From CAYRES01 sp964423425 (GTDB lineage Bacteria > Actinomycetota > Thermoleophilia > RBG-16-64-13), in assembly GCA_964423425.1 (NCBI GenBank), contig CAYRES010000015.1:1-57636 (forward strand): a stretch of DNA of 57,636 bases, in the 5' to 3' direction. Below the pieces are notes generated by a model, which saw only the letters and a program-made list of their open reading frames with translations, made no database searches and was not told the DNA's origin. Below are positions 52,787-57,636 of this stretch, piece after piece (position 1 is the first letter of the stretch; each line of letters begins with the position of its first letter). The position numbers and the translations under genes are program-made.

Positions 52787-53599
52787 CTAGTGTCCCGAGT
52801 CATTGATTCGATGACAATAAGCTGCCAGCGTTTCCAGGATCTGATCGGCGCTCTTGTGCCAGACATAGGGCCGGGGATTCTCGTTCCACGTGGCGAGCCA
52901 GGTGCGGATGGAAGCGACAAGCTCCTTCACCGAGCGGTGGGTCCCGCGCATGAGCCATGTGGTCGTAAGTTCGCCGAACCAGCGCTCCACCAGGTTCATC
53001 CAGGAGCCGCAGGTGGGGGTGAAGTGAAAGACGAAGCGGGGATGAGCCAGAAGCCAGTTCTTGACGGCCGGGGTCTTGTGAGTGGAGGAGTTGTCCACCA
53101 CCACATGTACCGCCAGGTCCTTCGGTACCTCCCGGTCGATCGTGCGCAGGAACTTGGTGAATAGAGCGGCCCGGTGGCGAAGGGAGAGATCGGCGATCAC
53201 CTTGCCGGAAGCCAGATCAAGGGCGGCGTAGAGGTTGGTGGTACCGAACCTTCGGTAGTCGTGGGTCGCCCGGGCCGGCACCCCGGGGAGAAGAGGCAGG
53301 ATGGAAGCCGTGCGGTCGAGCGCCTGGATCTGGGATTCTTCGTCCACGCAAAGGACAACGGCCGCATCGGGCGGGTTGAGGTAGAGCCCCACGATGTCTC
53401 GCACTTTGTCAATTGCCTGGGGATCAGGAGAGAGCTTGAAGCTCTCGGTGAGGTGGGGCTTCAGCCCAAAGGCCTCCCAGATGCGGCAGACGGCGGTTTG
53501 ACTCATACCCGTGGCCTGAGCCAGGGAGAGTTCGGCCGCGCTATCTCCGTTGGTGCGTCCCTCGGCGGCCGGGAGCACGATCCGGCATCTCTGGGCCAA
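52787..53599 (-). CDS. IS630-family transposase
   Basis: The 270-aa reading frame carries the DDE core: Asp in VVLCVDEESQIQALDR, Asp in VVVDNSSTHKTP, Glu in WMNLVERWFGELTT, and the GMSQTAVCRIWEAFGL helix-turn-helix. Codons upstream to 53677 in the same frame (TVKIEPSELERETLERWARR) fit the family, but the frame then meets TGA before an ATG at 53689; a CGAC-like insertion after ATGAC would explain the shift. TTG 53599 is given as start, though the true start is likely lost. The stop TAG is formed by the target TA plus the next host base. Confidence 0.85.
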   Translation of the reverse strand: MAQRCRIVLPAAEGRTNGDSAAELSLAQATGMSQTAVCRIWEAFGLKPHLTESFKLSPDPQAIDKVRDIVGLYLNPPDAAVVLCVDEESQIQALDRTASILPLLPGVPARATHDYRRFGTTNLYAALDLASGKVIADLSLRHRAALFTKFLRTIDREVPKDLAVHVVVDNSSTHKTPAVKNWLLAHPRFVFHFTPTCGSWMNLVERWFGELTTTWLMRGTHRSVKELVASIRTWLATWNENPRPYVWHKSADQILETLAAYCHRINDSGH

Positions 53600-53768
53600 G
53601 GCTTGGGCGCTCTTGGGCCGGCGGGCCCAGCGTTCGAGGGTTTCCCGCTCCAGTTCGGAAGGCTCGATCTTGACCGTCGGTCATCCCATGGCCCCCTCCA
53701 TCCTCGCAGTTTGAGAGGAGCTTCGCCAACGGGACGCCAAAGCCTGTGCATTTTCAAACTCGGGACAC
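52790..53768 (-). mobile_element. IS630-family insertion sequence with TA duplication
   Basis: The 979-bp element has 11-bp terminal inverted repeats, GTGTCCCGAGT at 52790-52800 and its complement at 53758-53768, flanked by TA on each side (52788-52789 and 53769-53770), the duplication made by Tc1/mariner-IS630 transposases. It carries one DDE transposase. It abuts a truncated GTPase gene on the left and the promoter side of an ABC operon on the right. Sequence between 53599 and 53768 holds the frame-broken 5' end of the transposase gene. Confidence 0.88.
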
Positions 53769-53918
53769 TAGGCGTACCGCAGACGTGAGGGTATTTGGCC
53801 GTCTGTTGGCTCTTTCTGTCTCTGGTGGTCTCGCGAGGTTCTGGCCGCTATCATATCCGGACGTCCATACGGTGCGTGCGCACGGCCGTCCTGGAGAGAA
53901 GAGGAGGCGGCTCATCTC

Positions 53919-54848
53919 GTGGCCTTGCTCGAAGTAAACAGCCTGACGAAGGACTACGGCTTCGGTCGCGGAGTCTTCGAAGCCTCGTTTCACGTCCATG
54001 AGGGGGAGGTGTTCGGCTTCCTGGGTCCGAACGGAGCAGGGAAGACGACGACCATTCGCCACATCATGGGTTTCTCGAAGCCGCAGACGGGATCGACCAT
54101 TGTCGACGGCATGGACAGCTGGGAAAAGGCGGATGAAATTCAGCGCGAGGTAGGCTACCTGCCGGGCGAGATAGCGCTTCCCGCGAACCTCACGGGCACA
54201 CAGTTCATCGGCTACATGGCCGACCTGCGTGGCATGACCGACATGAGCAAGACTGATTACCTCCTTGAGAAGTTCGAACTCGATCCCTCGGGGAGATTGA
54301 AGCGAATGTCTTTGGGGATGAAGCGGAAGTTGGCCGTTGTCACGGCCTTCATGCACGACCCGCGGATCCTTGTCCTGGACGAACCCACCAGCGGCCTCGA
54401 CCCGATCATGCAAGAGACCTTCATCGAGTTTGTGCTCGCAGAGAAGAAGCGGGGAAAGACCATCCTTCTCTCTTCCCACATCTTCAGCGAGGTGGAGGCC
54501 ACCTGTGACCGGATCGCCATCATCAAGGAGGGGCGAATAGTGTCGCAGATCGTGGCTGACGACCTACGCCACAGACAGGACAAGGTCTACCAGATCGAGT
54601 TCATGACCGTCGATGAGTTCCAGCGCTTCTGCTGTGAGAATCACCTGGAGATAATCACGGCTCATGCCGACAAGCAGCAGGTCACGGTCGGCATCCACGA
54701 CAACGACATCAATGAGTTCTTCTCCACCCTCTCCGGCTACTCGTTGAGGTACTTGAAGGAGAAGAAGTTCACTCTGGAAGAGTTCTTCCTCGATTTCTAT
54801 GACCGAAAGAAGACCGTGGCCGAGGGAACCGCCCATGTCGCTCATTGA
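53919..54848 (+). CDS. ABC exporter ATP-binding protein 1
   Basis: The 309-aa ATPase has Walker A LGPNGAGKTTTIRH, signature MSLGMKRKLAVVTAF, Walker B ILVLDEPTSGLDPIM and H-loop SSHIF, with a ~85-residue C-terminal domain ending LEEFFLDFYDRKK. It begins at GTG 53919, with GAGGAGG some 14 nt before it. It overlaps the next ATPase gene by 14 bases. Two different ATPases followed by one permease suggest a heterodimeric motor. The region 53771-53918 upstream is the likely promoter. Confidence 0.9.
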   Translation: MALLEVNSLTKDYGFGRGVFEASFHVHEGEVFGFLGPNGAGKTTTIRHIMGFSKPQTGSTIVDGMDSWEKADEIQREVGYLPGEIALPANLTGTQFIGYMADLRGMTDMSKTDYLLEKFELDPSGRLKRMSLGMKRKLAVVTAFMHDPRILVLDEPTSGLDPIMQETFIEFVLAEKKRGKTILLSSHIFSEVEATCDRIAIIKEGRIVSQIVADDLRHRQDKVYQIEFMTVDEFQRFCCENHLEIITAHADKQQVTVGIHDNDINEFFSTLSGYSLRYLKEKKFTLEEFFLDFYDRKKTVAEGTAHVAH

Positions 54849-55740
54849 GATCGATCACCTGACCAAGGATTACGGAGGAGGCCGCGGCATCTTCGACATC
54901 CATCTGCAAGTGGAAGAGGGCGAGTCCTTCGGGTTCGTGGGCACCAACGGCGCCGGGAAGACGACGACTATCCGCCACCTGATGGGGTTCCTCAACCCCC
55001 ATCAGGGCGTCTGCCGCATAAAAGGGTACGACTGCTGGTCCCAGGCCGCAGATGTCAAGCGACTCGTCGGCTATGTCCCGGGCGAGATCGCCTTTCCCGA
55101 CGCTCGCAACGGTTTCGACTTCTTGGAGCGGCAGGCCGCAATGACGGGCGTCACCAGCAGCGCCTACCGTGACTATCTCCTAGAGAAGCTACAACTGGAT
55201 GCCTCCGCTAATCTCAAGAGGATGTCGAAGGGCATGAAGCAGAAGACGGCCATCGCCGCAGCTTTCATGCACGATCCCCCGATTCTCATCCTTGATGAGC
55301 CCAGCACCGGTCTAGATCCGCTGATGCGTGCCTCCTTCACCGAACTGCTGGAAGAGGAACGCCGGCGAGGTAAAACCGTCTTCATGTCGTCGCACATGTT
55401 CAACGAGGTAGAGGCCACGTGCGACCGAGTGGGGATGATCAAGGACGGTGTGATCATCGACGTCACCTCCACCGCCGCCATACGTCACTATGAGAACAAG
55501 ACATACAAGATCGAGTTCATCGAGTCCGCCGACTACCACCGCTTTCTCCGCGAACCCTTTGACGTGGGCGAGAGGCGCGACGAGAACAATCAGGTCTTTG
55601 TGAATGTGCACGACACAGATATAGATCTACTCGTGCGCACCCTCACCGGGTACCGTGTCAAGTTCTTCACCGAGATCAAGTACTCGCTTGAGCAGTACTT
55701 CGACGGTGTTTATAGGAAGGAAGCTGCCGATGCTCAGTAG
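54835..55740 (+). CDS. ABC exporter ATP-binding protein 2
   Basis: The 301-aa ATPase has Walker A VGTNGAGKTTTIRHL, signature MSKGMKQKTAIAAAF, Walker B ILILDEPSTGLDPLM and H-loop SSHMF. ATG 54835 follows GAGGG by 8 nt. It is a close paralogue of the preceding ATPase, sharing the KGMKQK type signature loop and the EVEATCDR block, so the pair likely arose by duplication. Its stop overlaps the permease start. Confidence 0.91.
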   Translation: MSLIEIDHLTKDYGGGRGIFDIHLQVEEGESFGFVGTNGAGKTTTIRHLMGFLNPHQGVCRIKGYDCWSQAADVKRLVGYVPGEIAFPDARNGFDFLERQAAMTGVTSSAYRDYLLEKLQLDASANLKRMSKGMKQKTAIAAAFMHDPPILILDEPSTGLDPLMRASFTELLEEERRRGKTVFMSSHMFNEVEATCDRVGMIKDGVIIDVTSTAAIRHYENKTYKIEFIESADYHRFLREPFDVGERRDENNQVFVNVHDTDIDLLVRTLTGYRVKFFTEIKYSLEQYFDGVYRKEAADAQ

Positions 55741-57118
55741 GCCGGTATTCTGGCAATCTATAAGGTCCCACTACGTCCTCTGGGTGATCTGCACCGTCGT
55801 ACTCACCGCCATGCTGTCTCTCATCGCGGCTTTCCACGACCCATCGACTCTTTCCAGCCTGGTGGAGGCCTTCGAGGACACTCCCATGGCCGCCGAGGTA
55901 GGGGATCGGCTCGATCTGTTCGGGTCGCTGTTGGGCATATTGGCCCAGACCATCTACGGGTTCTCAGGGCTCATGATAGGCATGGTCTATGTGGTCGTCA
56001 CGGCCAATGGTCTGGTGGCTTCGGAGGTGGACAGGGGTTCGATGGCCTATACCCTCTCCACTCCCATCAACAGGACCTCAGTCGTGCTTACCAAGGCGGT
56101 GTATCTGGTCGTTTCTATCATCCTCATGTGTGTGATCATCGGAGGGGTCGGCGCTGCGACCATCCAGTTGAAGCACCACAGTATCTGGGGTACCTCATAC
56201 ACTGAAGACGTGAAGGCGGCTGCCGCAGTCCTTGACCTGGACAAGGAAGAGGTGGCGGGTGACCTGTCCCTCATCGTGGAGAACGCTGAGGCCTTCGCGG
56301 CCGGTTCCGCGGCGAGGAATGTACCTGCAGATGTGTACTCGGCCTATCTGGCTCAGGCGATGCAGCGTGATGCGTATGTGGCCGCCGCGGCCCTTCTCGG
56401 AGCGACGCCCGCCGCGGTGGAGGACGATCCGAGTCTCATCCAAGGAAATCCGGCCGCCTTGGCGGCTGCGGCGGGCGTCATGGGCATGGATCAGGACGCC
56501 TACGCCGCCTATCTTGAGCAGATGATCGCGAGGCTCGAGGAGACGGCGGCTCAACGGCAATCCGTGAGTGAAGCTCTGGCGACCGGAATAACTGCAGCCG
56601 CCGAGTCTCTGGGCATGAATGCGGCTGTACTGGCCGCCGATCTTGGCATTCTTCGGGCAGATTCAGCGGCGATGGCCGTAGCTGCAGAGGCGTCCGGCCT
56701 CGATGCCAAGACGATTGACTACGCCATTGTCCAGGCCATGGCCGGCAACGAGATATCAGCCGATGTAGGCATTGTCTTCGACCCCTTCGCTTATCTCATG
56801 ATGAATCTGGGGTTCCTGCTCCTGCTCTTGGCAGTCAGCGGCATATCGTTCGTCGCCTCCTGCATCTTCAATTTGTCGAAGTATTCGCTCGCCCTGGGGG
56901 CAGGCTTACCCTTCGCCTTCTTGATCCTGAATCTCCTGAGCACGGTGAACGATACGCTCGAACCCCTCAAGTACTTCTCGCTCATAACCCTGTTCGATAC
57001 CGAGGCGATCATGAGAGCCGGGACCTACGCGCCACAATTCGCTGCGCTCGGAGTGTTGGGGATAGCGCTGTACGTATTCGCCATCAGCATGTTCAGACGG
57101 AGAGACCTGCCGTTGTAG
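55730..57118 (+). CDS. ABC-2 permease with Ala-rich triple-repeat insert
   Basis: The 462-aa protein has three membrane helices near the N-terminus (residues ~16-36, ~80-100, ~130-152), a soluble region (~155-350), and about four helices in the C-terminal part (LGFLLLLLAVSGISFVASC onward). SEVDRGSMAYTLSTPINR is the ABC-2 coupling patch. The soluble region has three repeats of about 49 residues at ~162, ~218 and ~289, each AAAxxL...D.S/GLI...A.A followed by a Tyr/Gln helix. Such an insert is unusual in a permease of this type. AAGGAAG lies 8 nt before the ATG. It pairs with both ATPases. Confidence 0.85.
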   Translation: MLSRPVFWQSIRSHYVLWVICTVVLTAMLSLIAAFHDPSTLSSLVEAFEDTPMAAEVGDRLDLFGSLLGILAQTIYGFSGLMIGMVYVVVTANGLVASEVDRGSMAYTLSTPINRTSVVLTKAVYLVVSIILMCVIIGGVGAATIQLKHHSIWGTSYTEDVKAAAAVLDLDKEEVAGDLSLIVENAEAFAAGSAARNVPADVYSAYLAQAMQRDAYVAAAALLGATPAAVEDDPSLIQGNPAALAAAAGVMGMDQDAYAAYLEQMIARLEETAAQRQSVSEALATGITAAAESLGMNAAVLAADLGILRADSAAMAVAAEASGLDAKTIDYAIVQAMAGNEISADVGIVFDPFAYLMMNLGFLLLLLAVSGISFVASCIFNLSKYSLALGAGLPFAFLILNLLSTVNDTLEPLKYFSLITLFDTEAIMRAGTYAPQFAALGVLGIALYVFAISMFRRRDLPL

Positions 57119-57433
57119 GGGCGGGGCACGGAAGAGCAGCGGCTACTACAAGGGAGGGCGACCGTGGCTCTCGTCCTCAGAACGTCAATGCAAGTCGAAC
57201 GACCGCAGTCGCATGGGGTGTTTCAGTTCGCGGCGGTGTTTCCGGGTGACTATTGATGTCTCGAGAAGCCAGAGGGCCAGCATGGGCGGCGTGGGGTAGG
57301 GTGCGCATTCCGGCGAATTCGGCCGCCCAGTCCGTCCCAAATCGGGCACGTGTTCCGGCTCAGGTCGGCCGCCTGTTCCGGTTGAATTCGGTCACCGGAG
57401 CCGCGGGCGACGCATCGACGGTTTCGCATCTTT
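57119..57433. other. Non-coding tail with IS21-like sequence
   Basis: After the short frame at 57164-57256, the rest (about 57266-57430) contains repeated motifs such as ATTCCGGCGAATTCGGC and TTCCGGTTGAATTCGGTCAC that recall the non-coding tail downstream of istB in IS21-family elements. No gene is seen. Confidence 0.45.
57164..57256 (+). pseudogene. Short reading frame behind a strong ribosome site, possibly cut by an insertion
   Basis: AAGGGAGGG (57150-57158) precedes GTG 57164 by about 5 nt; 30 codons (VALVLRTSMQVERPQSHGVF ...) run to TGA at 57256. The good ribosome site suggests the start of a gene, and the stop falls beside TGATGTC-like sequence resembling an IS21-type boundary. It may be the 5' stub of a gene disrupted by that element, or chance. 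Confidence 0.35.
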
Positions 57434-57636
57434 CTAGAGTGTAGCGTCTTTGGCCGTGTCTCTGCCGGGGGCACCCCCTTTCTTCTTGCGCATGGATTCA
57501 CCCGACAAGGTGAACTTGTGCGCTCCATGCACCAGGCGATCGAGGATGGCATCAGCCAGCGTGGGATCGGCGATCACCCGCCCGGAAGCCAGATCAAGGG
57601 CGGCGTAGAGGTTGGTGGTACCGAACCTTCGGTAGT
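57434..57636 (-). CDS. Chimeric IS630 transposase-IstB C-terminal fragment, partial at window edge
   Basis: On the minus strand, one open frame from the window edge reads YRRFGTTNLYAALDLASGRV, as in the IS630 transposase (53191-53260 differs at only a few bases), and then, in frame, IADPTLADAILDRLVHGAHK, FTLSGESMRKKKGG, the C-terminus of IS21 IstB, to TAG at 57434. The switch lies in GATCGGCGATCAC (plus strand), which the IS630 gene has at the matching site. The fusion is a recombinant remnant, or an assembly artefact. The frame has no visible start because it runs off the window. Confidence 0.7.
   Translation of the reverse strand, partial: YRRFGTTNLYAALDLASGRVIADPTLADAILDRLVHGAHKFTLSGESMRKKKGGAPGRDTAKDATL

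Overview
High-GC bacterial DNA with SLH-domain surface proteins, many lipobox lipoproteins, frequent GTG/TTG starts behind strong GGAGG-type ribosome sites, GC-rich terminator hairpins without U-tracts, and no outer-membrane genes. This fits an uncultured Actinomycetota-like (Gram-positive, S-layer bearing) organism. The lineage is inferred from gene style only; no marker gene here fixes it.

Layout. 1-120: a GC hairpin and the 3' half of a tRNA-Ser(CGA) whose 5' half is missing, possibly an integration scar. 351-8474: a cell-surface beta-propeller/SLH protein, an M24 peptidase, lipoproteins, DUF1295 and DUF3795 proteins, and a PadR regulator coupled to a membrane protein behind a 38-bp imperfect palindrome. 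8813-12968: a CopB-type P-type ATPase, an ABC exporter pair whose ATPase seems to start at ACG, and a small thioredoxin-fold protein. 13096-16295: a methyltransferase, a RibD-like reductase, an Mrr restriction enzyme and a frameshifted DUF1801 gene. 16452-18828: a TetR-ABC exporter operon. 18865-23472: DUF3788, gene remnants, a ferritin-like protein, a GNAT-YoaP protein, lipoproteins and a GyrI-like protein. 23574-26461: a molybdate/tungstate ABC operon behind a perfect 16-bp palindrome.

26504-33569: an HtrA-like protease, GlnRS followed by tRNA-Gln(CUG), an alpha/beta hydrolase, an acyl-CoA synthetase and small proteins. 33844-43996: an orphan BvgS-like sensor kinase with two periplasmic-type binding domains, a SIMPL lipoprotein, a hexapeptide acyltransferase, DUF1405, a transglutaminase-like/CFI-box protein, several secreted proteins, and a monooxygenase/Fe-alcohol dehydrogenase pair. 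44072-51410: a third ABC exporter, a lipoprotein with a duplicated domain, a DUF4405 protein, a second SLH protein and a lactate permease.

51480-57636 shows decay and transposition. A dynamin-like GTPase gene is truncated at both ends and frameshifted, and a complete IS630-family element (TA duplication) abuts it. Next comes a two-ATPase/one-permease ABC operon whose permease carries an Ala-rich, three-repeat soluble insert. The right edge holds an in-frame chimera of an IS630 transposase and an IS21 IstB.

The most interesting items are the repeat-containing ABC permease, the IS630-IstB chimera, the ACG start, the modA-upstream palindrome, the receiver-less BvgS-like kinase, and the prfB-like frameshift site in the dead GTPase gene. 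No CRISPR array or clear new defence system was seen.
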